Shown: positions 50,766-61,799, numbered from the stretch's first letter. The stretch is 64,000 bases of DNA from Coenobita brevimanus (GCA_032717465.1 CM064632.1:31099593-31163592); one strand, 5' to 3'. The notes: generated from the sequence alone by a model not told the origin. Program-made: numbers and translations.

Positions 50766-51240
50766 GGGTTGGCGTTGATTAAATCAAACTGATTTAAATC
50801 ATGTGATTAAATCAGTGATTTTTTTTTTACTAAAAAATCATGATTTTTTTTTAATTTTTGATTTTATTGATTTTTTCACCTAAAGATTAACAAAAATAGA
50901 ATCTGAGGGTTTATAAAAGTTGTGTATAACTTTGCATTCATTTATTCTGATTTTATACTTAGGCATTAAGTAAGCAGATTTTTAAGGAATGGTGCCATTT
51001 GAAACTGTTACATTGTATGACACATAAAATAATTTTAAATTTGTGGAACTAAGGATTGATAATATTTACACGTTGCAACATACATTTTAGATAATCAGGG
51101 TCCAAGCAACACCCTTCCGGGCCCCGGTACTGCTTTTGAAATGCTTCCTACCATATATGATGAAAAAATAAAAAAAATCAAAAGCATCAAAAAAATCGAT
51201 TAAATCATTGAATTTTTGATTTTTTTGATTAAAAAAAAAA
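50766..51240. repeat. AT-rich repeat with GATTAAATCA-type inverted ends
   Basis: The left end has TTGATTAAATCAAACTGATT and repeats of GATTTAAATCA/GATTAAATCA. The right end has AAAAAATCGATTAAATC then TTTTTGATTAAAAAA. The ends are mutually inverted and each is itself palindromic, a MITE-like layout. Superfamily not assignable. Confidence 0.5.
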
Positions 51241-52193
51241 TATAAAAAATACCCAAGGAATTGGTCCATGGAGAACATATCCATGGGGAAATGGGCCCAA
51301 GGGGGAACATAGTTTCAGTGGGTAAAATGGGATCTTGGGGGCCTTCTCCCACAGAGAGAGTGGCCATCTAGGTTCCCTGGCAATGCTGATGTGCTCGATC
51401 ATAGGGTTTTACTGGGCAGCGCCGGATACCCCTGCATTTATCCATCTGAGAATGAATAAAAGTACTTGAGTGTTGGTATTGTTTCCTCTAACCCTCACAT
51501 GGTCGGGACAACTCAAGTTTTCATGTCCATCTATCGTCAGACCATTTTATGCAGCTGAGTTAGTCACAGGAACCAGAGTGATAATACTGTTACTATTAAA
51601 CCTTTCATGGTGGTGACCTTCTCATGGTGGTGTTAATGAAGGCTGTATGTAACTCGAGAATTCTAAAGTCTTTAAACTGGCTTTATGATACGGTCTTAGC
51701 CGAGAAAGTAAAGCCATTTTCGCGAAATGTGGAGCTGATACAGAAAATGTGACACGACCAGCACCGGGGGAGTCCCTGTGAAACTGCCACCTCGATAATC
51801 CGGTTAATGGCCATGACACCGCTAATATGGCCCAGGTGAGGGGAATGGATAAATGGCTGCCGACTCATTACACACCGGAAAAGACTGGAAAAAACAGGGA
51901 AGGAGGGGAAATGAACTGCTGAAGCCAGGAAATATTGGGCAGATGCATTGGTGGAATAGTGATGATGATGAATACTGCAAAAAGTGTGTTGAAAGTGTTA
52001 ATGAAATTAACAGGAGGGAAAGTGTTCGTTACTGCGTAGGGACAGAAATGACATTAAGGAGTTTGGTAATCAGAATGGTAGGATTTTTTTTTTTTTTTTT
52101 TTCATCTCAGTTGATGGCCAGGTGTAGTCAGATGAACATGGAAACGATGAAACATTCGCTGAATAAAGATACAAGAAAGTGCTCATTGGGTTA
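51241..52193. other. no recognisable gene
   Basis: 51480-51640 shares words with 43080-43250 (weak repeat). A T21 run at 52082-52103. Remaining sequence unassigned. Confidence 0.45.
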
Positions 52194-52352
52194 CGGGGAT
52201 TAATCCCCGAGCTAGACCTCATCAGATCATATAGTTCTGCTAGGGTTACAGGAAAGCGCTACCCCTCCCAGCACAGCAGCCACCGGGCGGGGCGCGAACT
52301 CGCAACCTCCGATGACGAGCCCGACACCCTACCACTGAGCTACCGCGCTCCC
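52194..52352 (-). mobile_element. short tRNA-derived SINE with a 12-bp target duplication
   Basis: 159 bp flanked by the perfect duplication CTCATTGGGTTA (52182-52193, 52353-52364). The minus strand starts GGGAGCGCGGTAGCTCAGTG (box A TAGCTCAGTGG) and has box B GAGTTCGCGCC at ~52292-52302, giving a near-complete tRNA-like head of ~70 nt. The 3' end is unusual: instead of an A-rich tail it finishes in the perfect 16-bp palindrome CGGGGATTAATCCCCG (52194-52209). Confidence 0.85.
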
Positions 52353-52426
52353 CTCATTGGGTTATGAAATACTGTGAAAATATAATGCTACATATGCAGT
52401 ATAAAAGCTTTAGTGTCAGTGAAACT

Positions 52427-52428
<2 letters not shown>

Positions 52429-52475
<47 letters not shown>

Positions 52476-52496
52476 AGAGAGAGAGAGAGAGAGAGA
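52429..52496. repeat. (GT)n-(AG)n compound microsatellite
   Basis: GT to 52474, then AG 52476-52496; the same compound type occurs at 57595-57705. Confidence 0.97.
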
Positions 52497-52621
52497 CTGG
52501 GGAAAAAGACTGAAGGTGGACGAACATGGAGGCCATAAAATTCAGAGCATTATAATAGTCAGTGTGATTAGAATTAAGCAATAGGCACCATGCCAGAGGG
52601 AGTTGTATTTAAGGTAGCACA

Positions 52622-52795
52622 GGAGGCTTCGTAGCGCCTTATCCTTAGCGATTTTGTTTGCATATTACACCTCAGCACTCCACTGTATGTTATTTATGTC
52701 GTGTTAATATCAGCTCAGTTTACATCAGTTACACAGAGTATTGAATTGTAATGTGCATAATCAGTCGCAAAGGAAAAGGTGTTAGGAAATCTCCG
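52622..52795. repeat. MITE-B copy 5
   Basis: Arms GGAGGCTTCGTAGCGCC..CTTAGCGATTTTG and AATCAGTCGCAAAGG..GGTGTTAGGAAATCTCC. The arm tips differ from copy 3 in a matched way, so they remain mutually complementary. Confidence 0.7.
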
Positions 52796-53394
52796 TATCT
52801 GAATTCGAATTAAGGTATGCTGCGTATATTTATGAAACATTATTTTTTTGTATTAATGACAAAAAAACAAGACTGTTTTCTAGACGCTGATAATGATGAC
52901 AGAAAGCAGAACCATTCTCGAGACGTTATCTTTTGTAGTGATAACAGAAAGCAAGAATATCCACGTTAAGCCGCTCATGGCCATTACAGTTCTAGTACTC
53001 AGTTCCAGCCAACATGAAGAGACTTTATTTAACTGTGAGTGAGTCATAGGAGGCTTACATTAGCCCAGTTATCTGGCAGAAATTTTTAGCCAGAACAAAA
53101 TTCCTGATGTAAGCCTGAAAAGTATTCTTGTACATCAGTAATAAAAGATGGTGATCACTGCACATAGTTATGATGTTTGACTTTTACTGTTCTGACTTCT
53201 TGTTGACCCTATAGGATGTTAGAATTTTGGTGTTGGAGAGCGACAGTCAACGAAACAACTCGCTTCCCGGCTGACAAAATGCAAGAGAAACCACTATCTG
53301 TGCTAGTGCGTGTTTCAGATGTTTCAGTTCTTTTGTTATGTATTCTTCAAACTTTTGTAAGATTTTTGTGTGTCTGTCTGTATGTCTTTCCATG
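52796..53394. other. no recognisable feature
   Basis: Non-coding AT-rich sequence, nothing assigned. Confidence 0.5.
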
Positions 53395-53560
53395 CTGGTA
53401 CCACTGTGGCCTGGCAGCTCCAATGCCAGATTATACAAACGACCCTCACTTCCCCTCAGTCCTTTGAAAGGGGGATGTGGACTGCAGGAGGAGGGAAACT
53501 TTAGCCTGCGGTCCATTGGGTTCACGTTTCGGGGAGTCGGAGGTCACAAGAACAACTACT
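53395..53560 (+). mobile_element. SINE-C copy 3
   Basis: Reverse-oriented relative to copies 1 and 2: TGGTACCACTGTGGC, GATTATACAAACGACCC, GTGGACTGCAGGAGGAGG, GGTCCATTGGGTTCACG. Short and diverged. Confidence 0.55.
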
Positions 53561-53577
53561 GTACAGCTTAAAAATTT

Positions 53578-53685
53578 TCTCGGCTAAACAGAATTGCCGG
53601 ATATTCTTCCCACCTAGACAGAATTGCCGGATATTTTTCTCAGCTAAACAGAATTTCCGGATATTTTTCTCAGCTAAACATAATT
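53578..53685. repeat. 30-bp tandem repeat, ~3.5 copies
   Basis: Unit CAGCTAAACAGAATTGCCGG + ATATTTTTCT. It ends where the 5S-derived SINE tail begins. Confidence 0.85.
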
Positions 53686-53905
53686 CATTCATTCATTGCC
53701 AGACGCCACGTATCCCAAACGGGGTGGTCAAGAGCTCAGAGTTAGTTTTACAGGGAGGGGCACTAATCCTCCACCACTTGACACGTAGGGAGAACGTTAT
53801 GCCAACAGCATCTGGTGTTCCCAGGCGGTCACCCATCCAAGTACTAACGAGACCCAACGTTGCTTAACTTCGCTGATCGGACGGGAAGCGGTGTACTCAA
53901 CGTGG
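53686..53905 (-). mobile_element. 5S rRNA-derived SINE
   Basis: On the minus strand the first ~106 nt (53905-53800) follow metazoan 5S rRNA: CCACGTTGAGTACACCGC, CGTCCGATCAGCGAAG, TTAAGCAACGTTGGG, GTTAGTACTTGGATGGGTGA, CCGCCTGGGAACACCAG. The internal promoter (boxes A and C) is therefore retained and the first ~15 nt of 5S are missing. The body TTCTCCCTACGTGTCAAG and GGAGGATTAGTGCCCCTCCC matches the other SINE family, and the end GGCGTCTGGCAAT plus (GAAT)n resembles the RTE 3' end. A short ATAATT duplication flanks it. This is the SINE3-type layout known from zebrafish (established); here fused to an RTE-like tail. Confidence 0.88.
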
Positions 53906-54679
53906 ATAATTGCTGGAACATAATATTCTACAGCATTCATAACAGCAAGAATAGTGTTTTTTTTTTTTTTTTTTTTACCCTTTGATTGCCATTGCTTCTA
54001 AGCTAAAAATCACCATGTCAAGCTGTTAGACAAAGCTTATTTACCCTCTGTCCCTATTTGACCACCATTACATTTAAATAGTATCCTGGATGTAAGTTGG
54101 GTGGATGCGTGTCATACACTGGGGAAAGACTAAGCGTAATTTGATCGCGTTCTTGCCCCCCTTCCCCATGTAGTCAATAGGCATGCATCGGAAGTCCTGT
54201 TCTTCCTTTTAAGCCAAGCCCAAGCAGTCTGGGAGTATCCTATGCATCACGATCCGATTCTTGAGCGGCTGAAACAAATCCCCATCAGAGAGACCTAACG
54301 CGCCTTGTAACGAGAAAGAAACTGAACACACAAGCCCTGGAATGAGAAGTAAACTGGGCTAACGAGAAAGACACTGAACACACTGTCACTGTAATGGGGG
54401 AAATGCGGTGAACACATGAGCATCATGGCTAAACACCGTGGTGAAATGTGAGGCCAACTTTTCCCCCAGACTGTACTAACGTGGGGAAGATGTTAACTTA
54501 CAGCAGCCCTGGACGAGGCTGGTGCTGGAGTAAAGAAGAAAAATGGACCAGCAACAAGGGGCCCGTGAGATGAATGGGTCATGATTTGATTGTGCGGAGC
54601 TGAGAATGGCATGATTTACTGGTGGAATCTGTTGAACTGAAGCCAATTTAATACCAAAAGCTATGAAATTGAATAAAAT
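53906..54679. other. no recognisable gene
   Basis: T22 run near 53957-53979; otherwise unique-looking non-coding sequence. Confidence 0.5.
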
Positions 54680-54880
54680 TACCGGCTGAATAAATTTTGC
54701 ATATTTGTAGTTGCCAAACTCCAACCAGTGGCTACATTAAAATTTTTATCAAGGTTAGCTATAGGTAAGTGTATAAACTTTGCATATTTTTAGTTGCCAA
54801 GTTCATACCCATGGCTTAGCTGAATAAAATCGCCAGCTTTTTAAACACTGCATATTTTACTTGCCAAATTGCTACCCACA
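54680..54880. repeat. ~85-bp tandem repeat, 2.5 diverged copies
   Basis: TTTGCATATTTGTAGTTGCC (~54695), TTTGCATATTTTTAGTTGCC (~54779) and CTGCATATTTTACTTGCC (~54848), each followed by AA.T.C.ACCCA-like sequence. Two inter-repeat segments contain GCTGAATAAAAT. Confidence 0.6.
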
Positions 54881-55192
54881 CAGCACACTAAGTAATGGAT
54901 CCCACTGTGTTTGTAACGTGTAAATGATCAGAGGTCCGCAGGTGCACTTCACGTTGTTTTATATGCCAGTAATTTTAGTTAGCATCGGAGGTTTGGTAAT
55001 CCCTCTGCCTCGTTGATTTGTAATGCATACAACACTTGAATTATATATCTTTGTGTATGTTACTGATGCAAAGGGTGTCGATTTTAAACAGATAACGTAC
55101 TGGGAAGTTAGGTGTGGAATGAAATATACAGTAAATCGTTAAGAAAGAGGAACCACATAATCTGCTGTCCAAGGTCCGTATTCTCGTCGGGT
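54881..55192. other. unassigned; possible MITE-B arm
   Basis: 55125-55160 (AAATCGTTAAGAAAGAGG) resembles a MITE-B right arm without a partner. Confidence 0.4.
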
Positions 55193-55374
55193 AAGGACGC
55201 TTCCTAACACCTCCTCCTCATCGATTTGTTTTTAGATACGGCAGGCAAACATCGTTTTCTACATTATTTGTGCAGAGTATGGTATATTGGAATGACTTAA
55301 GTATCACACAAGCGGATGGCAAGATGTAATAAGCTTAATAAATCTCTCAGGAAGAGGTGTTAGGGAGCTTCCTT
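55193..55374. repeat. MITE-B copy 6
   Basis: Arms AAGGACGCTTCCTAACACCT and AATAAATCTCTCAGG..AGGTGTTAGGGAGCTTCCTT; central GCAGAGTATGGTATATTGGA matches copy 1 (GCAGAGTATGGTGATATTGG). Confidence 0.8.
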
Positions 55375-55440
55375 AACTGAAGAGAATACAGGCTCAAGAG
55401 AACAGGCTAGGACACACAGCACCGTAATCCAGGTTGTATA

Positions 55441-55668
55441 GAGGCTTCATAGCACCTCCTCCTTAGCGATTTACTTTGTATATTAAACCTTTACATTTTT
55501 TTTTGCATGCAGTTATATATCAGTGATGATCACACACTTTCATCTTTCTCATACATGGCGGTATTAAAGTGGAATGCGAAATATCGACATAGATTCATCA
55601 GGATGCATGTGATATTAAAGTGTTTTCTCCAGAATAAGTCGCTAACGAAGAGGTATTACGAAATCTCC
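55441..55668. repeat. MITE-B copy 7
   Basis: Arms GAGGCTTCATAGCACCTCCT and GAATAAGTCGCTAACG..AGGTATTACGAAATCTCC; longer centre than other copies. Confidence 0.65.
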
Positions 55669-56240
55669 AACGTCTCTTAGACTGTCCCAAACAACTGGTC
55701 CAGTTACGGAGAGTTTTTATGATCGTAACACCTTGAGGCCGATCACGTCTTTTTATTTTGTTATTTATTCATTTATTTTGTTATTGTGATTTCATGGGAG
55801 TTTTATTCAGCTTAAGGTAGGCTTTTCGACCTGGAGGAGGCAGAGATAGTCTTAAAAACCTCCTTAGAATATTAGAGGCTTTTCTTAAGGTGAATATACT
55901 TGCCTGGTAGGAACAAGAATACGCTCGAGGACTTGCCAGGATTGAAGAGGTGAAAATCGCCCACAGTAGGTAGGTAGGCAGAGAGAGAGAGAGAGAGAAA
56001 GATAGAGACAGAAAGGAAGGCAGGTCCAATATTTCAGGTCACCATGTTAATCCTTCCACTTGTAAAAATTTCTGTGCCCCGGATTTCTCTTCAGTTTAGT
56101 AAAATCGTCTGACAGCTGACAATAAATGGCAAAGTAGGTAAATAGCAGCCAAAGGTTAAATCTTCTTCCACTGTTGCTTGACATGAAAGATGTCGGATAA
56201 GGGATGATTGGACCATAACACAGTACTTGAAATTAGAGGG

Positions 56241-56242
<2 letters not shown>
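55669..56242. other. no recognisable feature
   Basis: Non-coding; short GA run at 55980-55998. Confidence 0.5.

Positions 56243-56298
<56 letters not shown>
56243..56298. repeat. (GT)n microsatellite
   Basis: 56 bp of pure TG. Confidence 0.97.
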
Positions 56299-56299
<1 letters not shown>

Positions 56300-56443
56300 T
56301 GCGTGCATGTAGGATTTGATTTGTAGGCGTGAGGGGGTCAGGTGGTATTGCTGGTCTGGGAGAGTTATGGTAGGCTGTCGAAGCTGGTGAAGTCAGGTTG
56401 GCGATATTGATGAGGGTGAGTTGTTTGAACGTCGCCTGCTGTT

Positions 56444-56444
<1 letters not shown>

Positions 56445-56498
<54 letters not shown>

Positions 56499-57080
56499 GT
56501 ATAAGACTGACAAGGAAGAGAGAGGCGAAAGAGGATGCACAAAAGTAGAGGGAGAAGGTAAGGAAAGAGGAGGAAGGTGATGAATATAGAAAAGATATGT
56601 ACAGAAAATTTTGTTAAAGGAAGGGAAAGAAAGCGGAAAACGAAGAGAAAAGGGAGCGAGGAATGCTTGAATCTAGGATGGAAAGGGTAGGTGAAGGGAA
56701 GAGAAAGGAAGGGAAGAGTGGATTGGAGTTGTGGGGATGGGAGAGGAGGGGAAGGTTGGGTAGGGGAGTAGCAGAGGGGAAATGGGGAAGAGAAGGTAAA
56801 AAAAAAGAGAATGAGTATCGAAGACTGAGAGTGGAATAGGGGAGAGAGGAAAGAGAGTTGGGAGTAAGGAGGATGGAGGGGAAGAGAGGAGAGACAGGAG
56901 GGGGAACGTGATGGGAGTGGAGAGAAACCGGATGGGGATCATGGATGGCGTGAGGAGGGGAGGGGGCAGGAATAGGGAAGGGGAGGAAGTGAAGCGAAGG
57001 GAAAAGGAGGAAAGACTGGCAGAAGAGAGAGGGAGAAAGGGAGAGAAGTAGAGGGGAAGGGGGAAGGAAGAGGACAGTGT
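56445..57080. repeat. (GA)n and polypurine tract
   Basis: (GA)n at 56445-56495 followed by ~580 bp of A/G-rich GGGAAGAGAAGG-type sequence, similar in composition to 30010-30720. Pro/Leu/Ser/Phe-rich reverse-strand frames are artefacts. Confidence 0.88.
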
Positions 57081-57197
57081 GGGTAGGGGGAGTTTCATGA
57101 CGCCATTTATCAAACCAGTAATATTCCAGGCCTTTTCAGTGACCTTCATATTTTTTTATTTATTTTTTTATTGTAGAGGCCGATGGTCAGTTGAAAA

Positions 57198-57199
<2 letters not shown>

Positions 57200-57245
<46 letters not shown>

Positions 57246-57351
57246 GAGTGAGAGAGAGAGAGAGAGAAAGGATCAGATATACGTCCAGGTGATATGTGAG
57301 GCTCAGCGTGAAAGCCTCAGATTTTCTTCTATTTCTTTTTTTTTTCGTTTG

Positions 57352-57384
<33 letters not shown>
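57200..57384. repeat. (GA)n and (CT)n inverted microsatellite pair
   Basis: (GA)n 57200-57268 and (CT)n 57355-57384 face each other across ~85 bp, so the arms are mutually complementary. Confidence 0.92.
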
Positions 57385-57394
<10 letters not shown>

Positions 57395-57592
57395 TCTTAT
57401 GCCAGTGTGGTGGGATACATAACGTCACCCCGTCTACCCTTCATCTTCACTCACACCACCACAAAATTCCCGCCCAACCAGGCACACCCTTGGTATTTCT
57501 CACTTTATCCCATCTGTCTATCTCTGACTACCTATCTGTTTATGTATCCTGGATGAAAGGAAAGGGGGTTAAAGAATGTGAATATAGGGAAG

Positions 57593-57707
<115 letters not shown>

Positions 57708-57719
57708 GGGGTGGGAGGT

Positions 57720-58100
57720 GATTAACAACAAGGGAAGGGTAAGTGAAGGGGGGGGGGAAGGCATACTGCAGGGGAGGAGATGATGAATAGGGGCAGAATA
57801 GTAGTGAGTGGTAGAGGAACAGTGGAGGATGAAAGGGATAAAGAAAGTGTAATAATAGGGGATAGAGGAAGGGAAGAGGATTGAGGAATAATGTGAGATG
57901 GGGAGAGAAACAGATGGAAGAAAAGTGTGGGCATCAGGGGAACATGGTAAGAATTGGGCTGGAATGATGGAATGGGAAACGCAAGGAAGGTTGACGTGGG
58001 GGAGGAGAGATAAAATTCTGTGGGGAGGGGGGATAAAGGAAGGCACAAGGAGTGGAGGATGAGATGTATGGCAGCGGACGAATAGGAGGAGAAGGAGGAG
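57720..58100. repeat. polypurine tract
   Basis: G/A-rich sequence with GGGGGGGG at ~57750. Reverse-strand frames are low-complexity artefacts. Confidence 0.8.
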
Positions 58101-58603
<503 letters not shown>

Positions 58604-58823
58604 TCCTCTAACGATGCCTCATTAAGACTCAGAGCTATGAGATACACCTGTGTATTTCCTTAGTCTTTAACTGTGTAGGTCGCTGTTTGGTACGGTAACA
58701 AGTTCTCGCAATATCGAGTGAAATACAAAACCGAAAGACACCCCACATAGCAAAACGGTTAAGAACTATATAATATTTCCACTACGTCGGCAGAGTGTTC
58801 GTTTTAAGTGTTACTGTGACTAT

Positions 58824-59040
58824 TATACTCTTTTTACTCTAACTTGGCCTAAAATTACAATCTCTCCATCTTGCATGCTGAGCTGTAACAAGAGATTAAC
58901 ACTAGAATAAGATGCTAGTCGCGAAGTGCTATGGGAAGGATACAGAGCTGTAGTATTGTCTTCTTCTACCACTGAGCTACGTGAAATAGCAACAAATGGA
59001 AGCAAATCTAGGCCAACTTAAGGTGAAAGAACTATAGTAC
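58824..59040 (+). repeat. MITE-T copy 13 (family reference copy)
   Basis: A ~217-bp element with ~29-bp terminal inverted repeats: left TTATACTCTTTTTACTCTAA then CTTGGCC, right GGCCAACTTAAGG.GAAAGAA then CTATAGTA. Interior blocks common to all copies: ATTCTGAGCTGTA-like, AGATTAACACTAGAATA, GAAGTGCTATGGAA, and CCACTGAGCTACGTGAAAT. The outermost TA on both sides is compatible with a TA target duplication as in Tc1/mariner-type MITEs (inference). No coding capacity. Confidence 0.8.
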
Positions 59041-59089
59041 AAATGAGAATGAGTTAGTGTCTCTTAACCCCAACTGCCTAAATTGTTGT

Positions 59090-59503
59090 CATGAGTTTCA
59101 GTGACCCTCTTCTACCGACAGACTGACAGTTTTTTTTTTTTTTCATCCGACGAAACTGGGCCATTCCCCAGCTTGATATGCGAGGTAGTGGCTGTGTAAT
59201 ATTTGATGGACAATAATCGTAAGGTAGGAATGAGTCTCCTTGGATTGTAGTTAGATGGACCTTGTCATGTGACTACTTATCCATCTGTTGAGCAGAAAGA
59301 GGGTAGAGATTTATGTCTGGAATATGCACCGAAATAATGCAGAGTTAGGTGTTCAAGAGGAGAGGGAGATAGAGAACTAGTTAGGAGAGATCAAGTAATG
59401 TGAGGGAAAATGAGAGACTAAAGTAGTACTAGGAGAGAAGATGAGACTGGTGATAAGGGTATGTACGGGAGAGTGAGAGACTGACTAGGAAAAACTGTAC
59501 AGG
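59090..59503 (+). mobile_element. LINE 3'-end copy (duplicate of 63589-64000)
   Basis: Starts TTTCAGTGACCCTCTTCTAC and shares CATCCGACGAAACTGGGCC, AGTGGCTGTGTAA, and AGATGGACCTTG.CATGTG with the end of the LINE at 61800-64000. The last ~130 bp (59375-59503) are nearly identical to 63874-64000, while the first part is clearly more diverged. Confidence 0.85.
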
Positions 59504-59937
59504 AGTAAAGTTTCTAAGGGAAGGAGAGGGAGACATAAAAATGAGTGGGGAGAGGAATTAACAGTTTGGGGATAGTGGTGTGTCGCGGGCGGGGAGGTTG
59601 CTATTGAGTATGAACGGAAACACTTGAAGACCATTTAGTCGAGGCTTCTCATAGGATGTAACGCCATACAGTAGATAGATGGAGGTTGATAAACAGTTAA
59701 GAGACAGGTAGACAGATAGATACAGTGAACCATACCTGACAAACATTTACAACCAGTCCTCATGGGCTAGACACTTCCATTGGCTGTCAAAAATCCTGGC
59801 AGCAGTCTCAACAGCACAAAACTCACCAGAAGAGAAGGGAGTCTCTTAACGAATAATATGAAAAAATAATGTAAGGAGATAGAGTCTCAAAAATTTAGAT
59901 TCCAGATTTTACTTCCAGCAGTTTCATGAAACCACAT
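59504..59937. other. no recognisable gene
   Basis: Mixed sequence with GATA-type patches at 59670-59730 and a purine-rich start. Nothing assigned. Confidence 0.5.
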
Positions 59938-59941
59938 TTAA

Positions 59942-60706
59942 CCCGTGGCGTCCCATCGATGTGAATTAACGTCCACATGTTTTGTCACTGCCAATCCCAT
60001 CGACGTACATAAACGCGTATCAATTGCAAGGTCCCTAATTTGCATAATTTTCAATTTTCGCGAGTGATTTTTGGTACGTATACACGGGTCACCTTCCTCT
60101 ACAAGATGCCAGGCAGGGACAATGCCTTACCCAGCATGACCTCCCCCCCCCTGCATTCCATTGTCTCAGCAATTCACCTGTTATCAGTGACCTGGCCAGT
60201 AAAGCCATGTCATGCCACAGTATGAAATTCAGGGCCAGAGTGATTCCCCAATCGATGACAATGTGGAGGACAAATTTTACATAGCATTAGAGGAAGAAAG
60301 TCAGAAATGATGATCAGGTAATGTGGCAAAAAAAGGTCAGGTATGGTGATGAGTTAGTGAGTGAAACAATGCTTATAATGCCTATATTACTGTTTGAAAA
60401 CCAATATACTCTAGTACTACATATAGATTCGTACCAAGTAAATAAATAAATACCATTTATGAGAGGTGTGAAATAGTTACCCTCCCATAGAACTCGTTTT
60501 CTTTGGTGCCAGCCTGTTAGAAAACCCAGTAAGGTAAGGAGGTACTGGTACCTGGATTGAGTATTTTAAACCTCAGGTGAGCAATTTCTCTATGAATTTT
60601 CGATGTTTCTCACCAAAAGCGGAGGTTTGAGCCAAAATTTTTTTTTTCCAAAAATGGCTGGGCTTGGGGGGAGTCAGTGGTGGAAAAGTGGTCAGGATGG
60701 GGCGGG
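59942..60706 (+). mobile_element. TTAA-flanked piggyBac-like non-autonomous element, copy 2
   Basis: 765 bp between TTAA 59938-59941 and 60707-60710, inverted relative to 1618-2380. Left end CCCGTGGCGTCCCATCG; right end read inward CCCGCCCCATCCTGACC. Subterminal repeats TCCCATCGATGT / TCCCATCGACGT. It carries the same ATG-led segment (ATGCCAGGCAGGGACAATGC at 60106), the same AACAATGCTTATAATGCCTA stretch and the same GAGGTTTGAGCCAAAATT plus poly-T stretch as copy 1. Comparing four ends suggests a terminal motif CCCGTSRCGTCCC. Confidence 0.78.
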
Positions 60707-60710
60707 TTAA

Positions 60711-61000
60711 GTTAATGATTCAATAAAGTGAATAAGTGAGTAAAGAAATGAAAGAAAAAATAAATAAATATACTAAATGTAGCAAATGAGCAACAGTCTT
60801 AAAACCCCCTAAAATTTCCAGAGCCTCAACCTGAATCCTTCCCCCCCCCCCAAGAAAAAAAATCTTGATTCCAAGAAAATTTGTTTTTTCCTCTCAAACG
60901 AAGCCCCGTAAGCAATACCAACACCACTACCTCAAAGGCTGTTGTTGTTATTGTTGTTGCTCAGCCACGGTCATACCTGTCCCAGCAGACCCGTCGACAG
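60711..61000. other. no recognisable gene
   Basis: AT-rich, with a C10 run near 60842 and GTTGTTATTGTTGTT at 60943-60959. Confidence 0.5.
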
Positions 61001-61470
61001 GTTGAATCGAGTCAGGTTGGTGCCACTCTACCTCTGAAATGTTCAGGTTACTGAGAGAGCAGAGCAGCTGTGAGCTTGTGAATCGATTTTGGATTTTTTT
61101 TTTGGCTAAATGGGCTTAATGCATCTATACAAGATCCCTGGTGCTAATAAAAGTAATCTCCAAAGCCAGAATGTTGGTTGAATCGAGTCAGATTGATGCC
61201 ACTCTGCCTCTGAAATCTTTGAGGTTACTGAGAGAGCAGAGCGTCTGTGAGCTCATGAACTAATTTTGGATTTTTTTGTGGGGAAATGGGCTTAATACAT
61301 CAGTATAAGATCCCTGGCACTAATAATCACCAAAACCAGAAAGTAGGTCGAAACGAGTTAGGTTTATGCCACTTGACCTCTGAAATCTTCAAGGTTACAG
61401 ACAGAGCAGAGCAGTTGTGGGCCTGTAAAGACCCACTTGCTTCCACACTCAAAAAGCAGTGTTGTAGGCA
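61001..61470. repeat. ~172-bp tandem repeat, 2.7 copies
   Basis: Units start at 61001, 61177 and 61347 (periods 176 and 170). Each contains GAATCGAGTCAG.TTG.TGCC, CTCTGAAATCTT.AGGTTAC, and GAGAGCAGAGC. The first two also share TTTTGGATTTTTTT and ATGGGCTTAATRCATC then TATAAGATCCCTGG. Length and tandem layout are satellite-like. Confidence 0.85.
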
Positions 61471-61799
61471 TGGCGGAGAAATGTCTGAAGTTAGCGAGAT
61501 ACCATATTACCTTCCATTTTACTTCGGTTTCTTGCAATGACTTCTCAGTGCTGCAGGACGTAGATATATGTCACTGGTGTTTTTGAAGGGGACGTAGATC
61601 TACGTTGCTAGCACAGTACGGATTAGGGAGAGCCAGGTCAGTGGGGAACCCCAGGTCATTGATGAGGGGCAGGAACAGGTGGAAATGTGTGCCAGGTCTC
61701 TGGGGAAGGTCAGGTCATAGGTGAAGGACAGGATATAGGTGGAAGTGTAGTTCAGGTGACGGAGATTAACTCAGGTCCAGAACCAAGCAGCCATTCGGC
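61471..61799. other. CAGGTCA-rich unassigned stretch
   Basis: 61636-61755 has irregular repeats of CCAGGTCAGTGGGGAA / GTCAGGTCATAGGTGAAGG / AACAGGTGGAAATGTG. No gene. Confidence 0.5.

Noticed and set aside
52283..52352. Functional tRNA gene
   Set aside because: The tRNA-like head is inside a 159-bp unit with perfect 12-bp target duplications, i.e. a SINE; cloverleaf pairing is imperfect.
53800..53905. 5S rRNA gene
   Set aside because: The first ~15 nt of 5S are missing, the sequence continues into a SINE body and simple-repeat tail, and no tandem copies are present.
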